From NCBI GenBank assembly GCA_030760725.1, contig JASWHV010000008.1:49548057-49612056 (forward strand): DNA of 64,000 nucleotides, read 5' to 3'. A program made the translations under genes and the position numbers. Numbering within the stretch: position 1 is the first letter of the stretch; each line of letters starts with the position of its first letter. Source of the DNA: Neostapfia colusana (Eukaryota > Streptophyta > Magnoliopsida > Poales > Poaceae). Below, piece after piece: positions 1-10,596 of the stretch. The notes beneath the pieces were generated by a model that saw only the letters and a program-made list of their open reading frames with translations, was not told where the DNA came from and did not search any database.

Positions 1-436
1 TCGGGTAAACCTGCAGGTGTAAATCGATTATAATCACCGTCCCTCGCGGTCAGTGAGTACCACTTGTTCACTGTACCGTGACGTAGAAAGAACAGGCTAG
101 TTACATGTTAAAAATGTTGCTGATTGAAAGATAAACTTGATTGCTAATGACTTGCTGTAGTTTAGAGCTAACTAAAGTTCATTTCAACTTTGGGCAAAGT
201 ACATGAGAGAATTGCGTTTCTTGTTTGATTGCGGCTCTCTCATGTGCCTTAGCGTAAGGTTCTCCACAACCTGCTGCTAAAACTTGAAAGTAAGGTTCTA
301 CTAATTAGGCGAGTCCTTGCAAATGATTTTTACCTCATGTTACCCATTACCCCTCATGTAGAAGTTCCATGTTTAGGTGAGACGGGTCAGACTTGCTGAG
401 CCTTCGTGCTCACTGCTTGTGTTTGAAGCTTTTGCT

Positions 437-526
437 GGATTCTATGAGGAAGGGACTCCCGAGGAAGAGACGGAACCCCAGGAGGGGAACCCCGTCGAGT
501 GGGAGTCGTGCACGCCGCAGAGTTAG
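437..526 (+). other. Acidic 29-codon block inside the LTR, ends TAG
   Basis: Thirty codons read G-F-Y-E-E-G... to EWESCTP, Q, S and a TAG stop, with 10 Glu in 29 residues. The same frame and stop are kept in the other LTRs (38186-38275, 49589-49678, 55595-55684). In those copies the block follows TTTTGCAG, which resembles a 3' splice site; here the site reads TTTTGCTG. It could be a terminal exon of an LTR transcript or conserved by descent only. No upstream partner exon in the right phase could be shown. Confidence 0.35.
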
Positions 527-647
527 TGTGTGTGTGTTCTAGCAAGGACACGTTCAAGGGCTGAACGTGCACTTGAGGCTTAGTCTGCGCCAGTGAGTGT
601 AGACTGAACTTATTTTGCTGTAAACATGTTCATAAACTTGGTTATGT

Positions 648-653
648 AATAAA
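648..653 (+). promoter_or_regulatory. Poly(A) signal AATAAA in LTR
   Basis: AATAAA lies about 100 bp before the LTR end, in the context TTATGTAATAAAA. It is kept at the same place in the other complete LTRs. It is the likely 3'-end signal for the retroelement RNA. Confidence 0.6.
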
Positions 654-756
654 ATTCCGCTTCCGCTTTGTGCCTTTGACGTGTGTTATACGGTGCTGTG
701 CAACGCAGCATCCCTCAGCGTGATCCTGGCTCGACAGGACCTTTGGGGTCGTGTCA

Positions 757-2254
757 GCATGGTATCAGAGCTCGCTTGAGGTTTAACACAGTACAAAGGT
801 CTTTTTTTTTCAAAAATCCAGTGAGGAACGAGTTAGTAGCCCGTATAAGGATGTTATTAGCATATAGAAAGTGGCATATTAACCTATTTGTTATGTCGGA
901 AAATCATGCATCTCGGGACGTTCATGTCTTGGGGGGTGCACGTAAGCGCTGTCCACCAGTGCGCACAAGCTGAAGGGTGGAGCCCCACGGGTGGCAGGTA
1001 ACCCGACCCGCTTTAGTATCCTCTACGACTCTTCATGTCATTTGGGGTATTCGAGCAACGCCTATCCCTAGCGTGCGTGGTGCAATTTGGGAGACCCCGT
1101 CACGTGGTCTGAAACGTGAACACGTAACTCAAGGCGTGTTTGGCTTGAGAACATCCGGGCGAGTGATGACGGCCGGGTGTACGAACTGTATGGATTCCGG
1201 GCTCGGTGTGCAGCCGAGTCTGATGATTGTTTGAGTTTCTGCAGGTAGCCTGACCACAAAACGGTAGACGTGTAGCATCCGTGTGCGAGTGACGTTTAGT
1301 GCCACTGAAATAACGAAGCCGGCTAAGTCCGGTATAGGTTTTCTTTGTGAGGGTGTAGTACCGACATAATCTGGTGACGCATCGACGTCACACCCCACTA
1401 AATTAACAACTTCATTTTAAAAAAATGAAAGTTTTGATCTAAAGTAGTAAAACTTGATGTAACTCCTTTCCTTGAACAAGATATTCAAAGGTAACAAGTT
1501 TTTAACTTATAGGTTGTTAAGGACAGAGCACTCTGTTTCCAGCTGAATCAAGGCTGAAGTTGATCAGAGGTTAGAGGGTGAGTTCTTTCGAGGTTAGGGT
1601 CACATGATACATTTCTGGAAATCTTTGAAAGAGCTTTACAACTCTTCTGTTGAGGTCCAGAGGTGTTTCATCCCTTAATCACTCGAAAAATGCAGTAGAG
1701 TTGAAACTGTCTAGAAAACAGGACAGAGTAAAGACTCTCTGTAGACTCTTTGTAAATTAAGCATAACTTCCTGCATAAAAATCCAAAAATAGAAAATGAG
1801 GTAGTTCTGGGAAGCTTTGAGGTGGGTTACAACTTTGTAACAGAAAATTTTGTCAGATTAGGAACATAATTAACTGGAATTCTTGGATCAAATCAGTACC
1901 TAAAGCAGGGAGGTGCTGTCCAGTTTTCTCCAGAAATTCTGTTAACTTTGACATCTCATAACTTTGAACCAGGACATATCTTAGGCCAAGCAAATACTTT
2001 CCGGAAAGCTATTGAAGTTAGCTTTAACTTTGGTGTTGAGCTCCAGAATTGGTTTTGCCTTTAGCATGGCCTAAATCAGGTTGATATGGAAACTGGTCAG
2101 GGCTGTCATGGGAACAGCAGATCAGCAGTCAAATTTGTTTAAAAATATGAACTGTGTTTCCAAGTTTTATGGGTTCAATGACATGTCTTATGTTATAACT
2201 CAGTGGTTTACTGTTTAAATAAATATTTGACATTTCTCAAATATATTTTTACAG
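757..2254 (+). other. T1 untranslated leader with possible intron
   Basis: About 1.5 kb between primer site and first long ORF, conserved in T2 (38505-40002) and T3 (55914-57413). I see no ATG-initiated conserved ORF. Donor-like CAG/GTAACC (GT at 998) and CAG/GTAGCC (GT at 1245) recur in the other copies. The segment ends in a T-rich stretch and ACAG directly before the ATG at 2255, like a 3' splice site. The second half is AT-rich and intron-like. Splicing is inference only. Confidence 0.6.
760..771 (+). other. Primer binding site (initiator Met tRNA), T1
   Basis: TGGTATCAGAGC is the standard plant retrotransposon primer site complementary to the 3' end of initiator-Met tRNA. It lies three bases after the LTR end. 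Confidence 0.93.
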
Positions 2255-3217
2255 ATGACAGCAGATAAGCAATTGGAGAACGGGTGGGTGATGTCCCACT
2301 GTTCTCACCGTAACGGCTACCCGGAAGCATTGTGGCAAATGCTACAATATTTCGGGTACAACCAAAGGCCGCAATACTTCGCCAAGGAAGAAGGCGAAGA
2401 GGGGAACAAGACGTGGATGATCCATGTCGAAGTCCCTGCAGGACCTACGCCACCCGGTTGGGCGCCGTTCACCGTCACGGTGAGAGGAAGACAACCGGAA
2501 GGGATGTGGCAAGTGGCAGCCCGTGACACCATGTCACATTTCTGCCAACTACACATGCAGGCTATGGAGGGCACTCCATACGCGCTCGTTCCGGTGGAGG
2601 GACGGGCTCAGCATGTGTGGGAAGAGAGGTACATGGAGGCAACGGACCCGAGTTGCCCAAGGTACAACCCCGCGGAGGCAAATCTCAGCCTCCAGATGAG
2701 GGCGGGAAATGCCGTGATGAACAGCCAGGCTGTTCATACGGAGCATCTCGCCACGAAGCTCAAGGAGAGCACGAGCCGTGGAGACCGTTTCGAGAGTGCT
2801 CACAGTGCACTCCGCAATGTGCTCCTTCCGACGATCAAGCGACTGAATGATCAGCACAATCAGTTGCATCATCTGAAGAAGGCGAAGAGAAAAAGCCGTG
2901 TCAACATCGCGGCGTTACAAGAACTGGTACAAAATCTGACTCAGCAGAACGAGGAACTTACTCAAGAGCGGGACGACGCTATTGAGGAAGAACAAGGCTG
3001 GGAAGAAGATTACAGCCAAGCCATGGACGAGGTGCATGCATTGCAGGACCTCGTACCTCCGGTGTTGGGAGTACCGGTGGTCTTGGGTCTTCCAGCAATG
3101 GGAGAACCCGGAATGGGGGAAGAGGTGGTAGATCCAGAGCCACCAGCAGAGGTACCGGAGGAGGACGACCCACAGGAGGTCGAGTTCTACAGTTGCCATG
3201 TAGGGCAGCTAGGATAG
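2255..3217 (+). CDS. Pre-gag accessory ORF of T1 (coiled-coil protein)
   Basis: An open frame of 320 codons between the leader and gag. The product is not a standard retrotransposon protein and I do not recognise a named family. Residues about 20-150 form a conserved globular part. It has a strand-rich segment (TWMIHVEVP... PFTVTVRGRQ) followed by a helix (WQVAARDTMSHFCQLH). That order loosely recalls a double-stranded-RNA-binding fold, a weak guess. Residues about 190-266 are heptad-like and predicted coiled coil (LVQNLTQQNEELTQERDD). Residues about 287-311 are an acidic, Pro-rich tail. Homologues occupy the same place in T2 (40003-40964) and T3 (57414-58358), both broken. The ATG is chosen because it is conserved in all three and follows an acceptor-like ACAG. 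The T2 and T3 frames end FYSE-stop; T1 lost about 17 bp there, so it reads eight extra residues. Confidence 0.75.
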   Translation: MTADKQLENGWVMSHCSHRNGYPEALWQMLQYFGYNQRPQYFAKEEGEEGNKTWMIHVEVPAGPTPPGWAPFTVTVRGRQPEGMWQVAARDTMSHFCQLHMQAMEGTPYALVPVEGRAQHVWEERYMEATDPSCPRYNPAEANLSLQMRAGNAVMNSQAVHTEHLATKLKESTSRGDRFESAHSALRNVLLPTIKRLNDQHNQLHHLKKAKRKSRVNIAALQELVQNLTQQNEELTQERDDAIEEEQGWEEDYSQAMDEVHALQDLVPPVLGVPVVLGLPAMGEPGMGEEVVDPEPPAEVPEEDDPQEVEFYSCHVGQLG

Positions 3218-3454
3218 TGTAGCCCAAATTTTGTAATAGGTGACATGTCGTGTAGACAGTAGCGTATGTATGGGTAGTGACGACATGAGCACGACTTCTC
3301 GGAGACCCGAGAATAATGTATCTTGTATAAAGTTTATACTTTATCAATATATGTGAATGTTGTGCAAATTATTCATGTGTCACTTCAATACCTACTGTTA
3401 CATATGGAATTTTAAGTAAGACATGTGCTAATTGCTGCTGTTTTGAATTTCAGA

Positions 3455-6400
3455 ATGACGCGGACTCATGCCAACCCTGACGTTGGGGGTACCAGCCAAG
3501 GGGGAGAGACCTCCCAACAGCCTCCCGAGGACTCCTCGGGACAGCAGCAGCAACAGCAGCAACAGCAAACACCGCCACCGCCACTGCCAACGGTTACATT
3601 GGCCGACATCGTCGCGGCAATGGCGGGTTCACATCAGCAGCACACGGAGTTGCTGCAAACACTTATCGCCAATACGTCTCGCCCAGAGAGACGTCAAGAT
3701 CATGAGGAGCGTCAACAGAGCTCCTACTCGGACTTCCTGGCGACTCATCCCCCTGTATTCTCAATGGCGGATGAACCACTTGACGCGGACAACTGGCTCC
3801 GCGCCATAGAGATGAAGTTCGGGCTGCTCCAGATCAGCGAGCAGCGCAAGACTCAGTTCGCGGTCCAGCAGCTCCAAGGATCCGCGAGCGGGGCCGACTT
3901 CTGTGCTTCATAGCCCACCGACCGAGTGATGACCTGGACGGAGTTTCGGACGGCCTTCAGGGCCTATCATATACCACCAGGTTTAATGAAGAGGAAGATG
4001 CAGGAGTTCTTACACCTGCAACAAGGGAGCCGGAACGCGCTGGAATACTCCAGGGCGTTTAACGATCTCGCGCTATATGCGTCGTATCATGCTGATACCG
4101 ACGAGAAGCGGCAGGACCATTTATACCAGGGGCTTAACCCGCTACTGAAGGACAAGTTGGCGATGTTCAATCGCGGCAGCCTCAACGACATCATTGATGC
4201 TGCGATTGTTCAAGAGGACTCCGGCAAGGAGTTGGCGGCGGCAGAGCGAAAGTGAAGCGCGCCGCAAAGCAGCGGAGAAGGAGGCGGTCCTTCTCAGACG
4301 TTTTGGATGGTGAATCACCCACCATCAGGTCCACGCTGGCAACCACCACAGCGGTCGATGCCGTTCCGCAGTAGGCCGTACTCTTCACCGGCGTTCCGGC
4401 CGGCACTGCCAGCACCACCGCAACAACAACAGCAGCAGCGGGTGATGCCGCGTGCGTTTGCACCTCAGCAACGCATGCCGGGCTTTCATCCCCCGAGCAC
4501 TACACCAGCAGCGGCCACATGTTACAAGTGTGGTCGTCTAGGACACTTCGCGAGCAGTTGCCCGGAGAGGCAAGGCGGTGGAGTGGCACCGCAGTTTCCG
4601 GGGAGGAATCAACCCCGGAACCCTACTAATGCGCAGCGGGCAAACCTTAGGCCCGACACCGTCCACCAGCTTGCCATTGAGGACGTGCCGGAGGGCGAGC
4701 CAATCCCTTGCGGGTATGTTCCAACTCCACCAGCATCCCGCTATAGTACTGTTTGATTCAGGCGCCACGCATAATTTTATTAGCCAAGCTTTCATTGCTA
4801 AACACAGCTTGCCAATACTACCCACCGATAGTCCATATTTAATTTGTTCGCCGGGTGGGAAGATTTCAGCAAGCGTAGTGGTTTCCAAAGCACCATTATG
4901 CTTAGCGGGTAGAGTGTACCCCACGTCTCTCATTATCTTAGAGGGACAGAAGGTCGATGTCATCCTAGGGATGTCGTGGTTAACCCGCCACGGCGCTGTT
5001 TTAGACACCGTCCTTCGAGTCGTGCACTTAAACTCAGTAGTGCACGGGTCTCACTCATTATTTCTGGACAGTCCAGAAATAAAGCTTCCAAGCGTCTATC
5101 AAGCCACAACTATCAGATTGGAAGATATTCCAGTAGTCCGAGAGTTCCCTGATGTATTCCCGGATGATTTACCGGGAATGCCACCAGATAGAGAGGTGGA
5201 GTTCAAGATTGAACTGGCACCGGGAACCATGCCAATATCCCGAAGGCCGTACAAGATGGCGCCCAAGGAGTTGGCTGAACTGAAGACTCAGCTCACGGAC
5301 CTTCTGGAGAAGGGTTTTATTAGGCTGAGCTCCTCGCCATGGGGCTGTTCGGCATTATTTGTCAAGAAGAAGGATGAGATGTTGCGGCTCTGCGTGGACT
5401 ATCGTCCATTAAATGCCGTGACCATCAAGAACAAGTACCCGTTGCCACGGATCGACATGTTGTTTGATCAGTTGGTCGAAGCAAAGATCTTTTCCAAGAT
5501 GGATTTAAGATCCGGGTACCATCAGATTAAGATAAGGGCGGAGGACATTCCAAAGACAGCTTTCTCGACAAGGTACGGACTTTATGAGTACCTGGTCATG
5601 TCCTTCGGCCTCACTAATGCTCCAGCTCACTTCATGTACTTGATGAACTCGGTATTCATGCCGGAGCTGGACAAGTTTGTCGTGGTCTTCATCGACGACA
5701 TCCTGGTATATTCCAAGTCGGAGGAAGATCACAAAAAGCATCTGCGTATAGTTTTGCAACGGCTGCGGGATCACAAGTTATACGCGAAATTCAGAAAATG
5801 CGAGTTCTGGATATCGCAAGTGCCTTTCCTCGGGCATATCATCTCAGCGGAGGGTATCGCTGTGGACCCGAGCAAGATCACTCAAGTGCTGAATTGGAAA
5901 TCCCCGAGAACTGTTCACAAGGTACGGAGTTTCCTCGGGCTCGCGGGATATTATCGGAGGTTCATTCCGAACTTCTCGAAGATTGCCAAGCCAATGACAG
6001 AGCAGCTGAAGAAAGCTACCAAATATGTTTGGAGTCCAGCTTGTGAAGCAGCATTCAAGGCTTTAGTCAAGCACCTGACATCAGCACCGGTTTTGGCGCA
6101 GCCAGACACAACAAAACCGTTCGATGTGTACTGCGATGCATCCGGCATTGGGCTCGGATGTGTGCTGATGCAAGACCGAAGAGTGGTCGAGTATGGATCA
6201 CGGCAGCTTAGAAACCATGAGCAAAATTATCCAACTCACGACTTGGAGCTCACTGCCGTTGTACTCGCACTCAAAATGTGGAGGCACTACCTACTCGGTA
6301 ACCTCGTACATTTATATACCGACCACAAAAGCCTCAAGTACATATTCACTCAGAAAGAGCTGAACATGAGGCAACGAAGATGGTTAGAACTGATAAAGGA

Positions 6401-8009
6401 TTACGAAATAGAGATCCATTATCATCCGGGCAAAGCAAACGTAGTGGCAGATGCGCTGAGCCGCAAGTCACACGTCAATAATCTGACCATCACACCGTTG
6501 GAAGAGAGCGAACCACCACTACATGTGATTCCACACGGAGCTCTCTACAACCTAGCTTTGATCCCCACCATCCGTGAAGAGATAGCGGCAGCCCAGAAGA
6601 ATGACAAGGGCATGTCACATTTGCGGAGACGTGTAGACAGTGGGGAGCTGAAATGTTTCCGGAAAGACGGAGACGGCGTCCTACGGTTCAAGGACCGGAT
6701 TGTCGTACCCCGAAACCCGGAACTACGGAAGAAGATCTTTGATGAGGCTGACTTATCAAAGTTCGCTATTCACCCCGGCAGTAACAAGATGTATCAAGAA
6801 CTCAGAAGAAAGTTTTGGTGGACACGGATGAAGCGTGAGGTTGCAAAATACGTGTCCAAGTGTGATACATGTCGAAGGGTGAAGGCACACCATATGCGGA
6901 AACCGGGACTGCTACAACCACTTGGCATTCCTGCCTGGAAGTGGGAGGATGTGAGCATGGACTTCGTTGTCGGTTTACCCACCACCTTGGAGAAACATGA
7001 TTCTGTGTGGGTGATCGTCGATCGGCTCACCAAAGTTGCCCATTTCATCCCGGTCAACCCCAACTACAACGCCAAGAAGTACGCTGAACTGTACATCTCA
7101 CGGATCCTATGCTTGTACGGCGTACCCCGTACCATCATATCGGACCGGGGCACTTTATTTGTGTCCCGTTTTTGGGAGCAGCTGCACGCTGCCTTGGGGA
7201 CGAAACTGATCCGTAGTTCAGCATACCACCCGCAGACGGATGGGCAAACCGAGCGGGTAAATCAGATTCTAGAAGACATGCTACGAGCTTGCGCTATCAA
7301 CCACGGCAAGAATTGGGATGATCACTTGCCGTTAGCTGAGTTCTCGTACAATAATGGGTACCAAGCCAGTATAAGGATGGCGCCCTACGAGGCGCTATAC
7401 GGAAGGAAATGCCGCACACCATTGAATTGGTGTGAGTCTGGCGAAAGGGTCACCTTTGGGATTGACCTTGTCAACAACGCGGAAGAAAAGGTTCGACTAA
7501 TTCAAGCGAACCTAAAAGCCGCTCAATCCCGTCAGAAACAGTATGCGGACCGGAGAAGACGCCCATTACAATTCGAAGTTGGAGATCACATATACCTACG
7601 GGTGTCTCCAATGAAGGGCGTAAACAGATTTGGGGTGAGAGGAAAGTTGGCACCCCGATTCATCGGTCCATTCCAGATTACCGAAAGATGTGGATCAGTG
7701 GCATACCGGCTGAAATTACCATAAGCACTTTCTGGTGTGCACGACGTCTTTCACATTTCCCAGCTGAGGAAGTGTCTTAAGCTATCAACTACCGTTCAGC
7801 TGGAGGATATTGAAGAACTGCAACCGGATCTCACCTATCGGGAGGAACCGGTGCAGATTATTGATGAAAAGGCCCGAACCACACCCAACCGTACGTTGTG
7901 GTTCTACAAGGTTCTATGGAGTAATCACTCCATGGATGAAGCGACATGGGAGAGCGAAGAATTCCTTCGCACTAGCTACCCCGAATTTTTCACGTCGCAT
8001 ATCCGGTAA
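3455..8009 (+). pseudogene. gag-pol: T1 gag-pol, Tekay/Del-type chromovirus, disrupted
   Basis: Encodes the capsid and enzymes for reverse transcription and integration. The start ATG at 3455 follows GAATTTCAG and is conserved in T2 and T3. Order: Gln-rich N-terminus, capsid domain, CCHC zinc knuckle (CYKCGRLGHFASSC), aspartic protease DSGA (Asp codon 4755), reverse transcriptase with FIDD (Asp codons 5694 and 5697), RNase H (YCDAS, Asp 6135), integrase with HHCC zinc region and DDE residues at 6960, 7143 and 7251. Then come a GPY/F-like segment (GKLAPRFIGPF) and a chromodomain-like C-terminus (WSNHSMDEATWE), which points to the Tekay/Del chromoviruses. Lesions: stops at 3911 (TAG), 4253 (TGA) and 7722 (TAA), a one-base gain near 4705, and a 6-bp in-frame loss near 3890. 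The pol part from about 4707 to 7721 is otherwise open with catalytic residues intact. Confidence 0.93.
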
Positions 8010-8065
8010 TTTTCCACCGTCCTCTCTCTCATTTTCACCTTATAATCTCGGGACGAGATTCTTTT

Positions 8066-8078
8066 AAGGGGGGAGGAA
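8066..8078 (+). other. Polypurine tract, T1
   Basis: A 13-base all-purine run (AAGGGGGGAGGAA) directly before the 3' LTR start TGTAAGG; the primer for plus-strand DNA synthesis. It matches 45849-45861 and 63251-63263. Confidence 0.9.
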
Positions 8079-10596
8079 TGTAAGGGCCTCAGTTTTTGAC
8101 ACACATTTGCAGTGTTCATCACCACACACCTCATTTGAGGAAGGATGATGAACACAAATGAAGAGCAAGTAACAATTATCAACATGCTCATTAGAGAACA
8201 AACTCACACATTGCCAAAGTGGTAGTTCACACATGTGATATAAGGGGGCTGGACATATGAAAACTCCTATACATTGCTAAGGGTGTTCATGCCAAGTTTC
8301 ACCCAAATTCAAAACCTTTTTAAGGTCATTTTGGGTATAGTTAGGAAGAGGGCAGTTTGAAACCATATTCAAATTCAAACTGTTTTTATCCCATGAATTT
8401 AAAAGTGGGAGGCATATTCTTACTCAGCACATTTTTGTGAGCCCACACACCAATTTTCACTCCATTTGGAGTTGATCTTGACATGAGCTAAGTGGGACAA
8501 ATTCAAACTTCATTTGAATTCAAAACTGCACTTGTGCTGAAATTCACTCAAACCAAACCCAATTTGAACTTTGATCAATTCAAATGGTTCATGGGTGAAT
8601 AATTTGAATTACCAGGGGTAGTATGGGGTTCACTGTTTACAACAGTGATTAGGAGTAAATTTCAGAGGTTAAAATGGGGAGTGGGACCCACATGTCAGCC
8701 TCTACTTCAACACAAACCGACTGAAACACAGCTCAATCGGTTCCCGGGTGCAGTGTGCGCGCGCCACCGGGGGGCAGCCGGCGCCAGCTCCTGCTGCACG
8801 CCCCAAGCCAGAGACCGGTCGCCGGGCTACTTATCCCCTCCCCGGCGTGCTCCGATCGCCCATTCCCTGAGCTGCCGACATAGTCGGCCTGTTCTTCCAC
8901 TGCAACCGCCGCCGCTCGAGCTCACGCTTGATCAAGCCCGATCACTCGCGAGCACAGCCTCCTCCACAGCAAAACGGCACCGGGAGATCGTAAGCAACCT
9001 CCTAGGCACCGTGTTGGCCAGTGAGCAAGCGTCCTCGAGCTGTACCGAACCGTTTCTCCGGCGAACCAAGCATCGCCGCCGATCGGGCTCTCGTGGACAG
9101 CACAGCACAGCCGTTGTCACGTCCTCTTCCCTACACAAGAAAGGTGCGTGATTGTATGTAGATGGAGTAACCGAAGCCGTTTGGCGATTGATCAACCCTC
9201 GGCTGAGAATTTCCAAATTTACTCTTGATCAGTTCATAAGGACCGAGCTCACCTTCGGGTGAAATTCGTGCTCTATGCACGAGGGTTGGACAAGCTCGTT
9301 ACCTAGTAGCTTCTACGCACGATAGCACCCACGCTCGAACTGGAATTAGAGAAAACCATCGAGAATCGGCCATGATATGGCTGTTTTCCCCGCCGCCATG
9401 GCTGAACACCTCGGCTCACCGTCGAGAGCATAGTTGCCGGTATTCCTAGCTTCCACCCAGCCCGGGTTCGTGTTTCCCACGCTCTACTGATGCTCTCCGA
9501 CCGATTCCCGGTCAATTTGGTGCACGGGAGAGCGGGACCGACCTCACCGGAACCCTAGCAGGTGCTGTCACCGGTGCGCACGGGTTTCCGGTCATCGCCA
9601 GCGGCCGGCGACCCCACCATCGAGTCTAGGGGGTCAGTAAAGGGGCAGGCGGCGAGTTTCGGGCCGGGGGTGGCCAGGAACTCAGTTCCGACGAGGGTCG
9701 CCGGAGATCGCCGCCGCCGCGCTGTTGGCGCGAGGAGGGAGACGACGCACTGTGTGCGGGGCCCACAAGCCAGAGTTTAAACTTTTTCCCGAATTTCAGT
9801 TTCAGTTCAAACTTCAAATCCTTATAACTTTGGCTAGAAAGCTCCAAATTGAGTGAACCAAATTTTGCTGGATTCAGCTCTCTGAGCACTTTCCATCAAA
9901 TCAAGTTTCACTTCATGAAATTCCTTAATTCTCCAGAATTAAATCCTCAAATTTAAAATGTTAAGAATTTTAACTGGAGAATCCTTTGGAGGAAAATCCT
10001 GAAATTTTGCTGGGATGTTCACTAAAATATCCCTGAACTACCATAAAAATTTCAGACCCATTGGAGCTCATTTGATCCACCTAATGATGTGATTAGTGAA
10101 ACTGTTCCAGAGAAAATAGAAAATGTCCAGAAACATTTTCAGAATTTTCTCTGAAATTGGTTAGCTCATATCTTTAGCTAGGAACCTTCAAATTAAGTGA
10201 GACAAACTCCATTAGAACCCTATGAAAATCTAGTTTTCAGAAAGTCATAGTTTGTCTCATGAAAATCCCTAGGACGCCCTAAGAGTTGCAAGTAAGGTCA
10301 AGGACATAATTAATTGTGGAGGGCTCAAATGAGCTTTACTGCAACTAAAACTTGACCAAATCTCTGTTTAGGTTGTAACCAAGCCACAGTAAAAGTTTCA
10401 CAGTCATTGGGTCTGTCTAATGAGAGTTATAGACTTCACAAGTTCAAACTTAATACAAATGCATTCAAATTAATACATGTACCTCTCTTATCATGTAGTC
10501 GCTAAGGTTGAGGAGGAACCCGAAGTCCTAGACTTCGTTACTCCGGAGGAACAGCTAGCCTATGACCAAGAGCAGCAAGGCAAGCTCCGGTTTGCA
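8079..10596 (+). mobile_element. T1 3' LTR, truncated after 2.5 kb
   Basis: Starts TGTAAGGGCC like the LTRs at 34458, 45862, 52165 and 63264. Its first part is AT-rich, its middle (about 8740-9780) GC-rich, then AT-rich again. Homology to complete LTRs ends at GGTTTGCA (10589-10596), where a foreign minus-strand LTR begins. The distal 1.4 kb is missing and does not reappear on the far side as a matching copy; a divergent LTR-B follows instead. It has no coding role except the codon block at 10477. Confidence 0.9.
10477..10596 (+). other. Acidic exon-like block in LTR (first half)
   Basis: From ATG the frame reads through VVAKVEEEPEVLDF and AYDQEQQGK before the LTR breaks. The same frame is open in both T2 LTRs (36992 and 48393); the T3 5' LTR has lost it by deletion. 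TCATGTAG just before the block resembles a splice acceptor. Among 29 compared codons, ten vary between copies and four of those only synonymously, so coding constraint is not proven. Confidence 0.3.

Larger units (their letters stand above)
1..756 (+). mobile_element. T1 5' LTR, distal 756 bp (Tekay-like)
   Basis: This is the right-hand end of a long terminal repeat whose start lies outside the window. It aligns base by base with the distal parts of the LTRs ending at 38504, 49907 and 55913. It ends in the canonical CA (GTGTCA), followed by the spacer GCA and a Met-tRNA primer site. Complete copies in this window are about 4.05 kb, so roughly four fifths are missing here. It holds a poly(A) signal and an acidic codon block (annotated separately). 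Confidence 0.93.

Noticed and set aside
977..1234. 85-codon frame in the leader, also open at 56135-56392
   Set aside because: It opens only from GTG, has no ATG at its start, is broken in T2 and overlaps donor-like splice signals. Similarity between T1 and T3 follows from their overall identity.
8645..9151. 168-codon frame in the T1 3' LTR, and other long frames in GC-rich LTR middles
   Set aside because: They overlap frames on the opposite strand, are not conserved in frame in the T2 or T3 LTRs, and are explained by high GC content.
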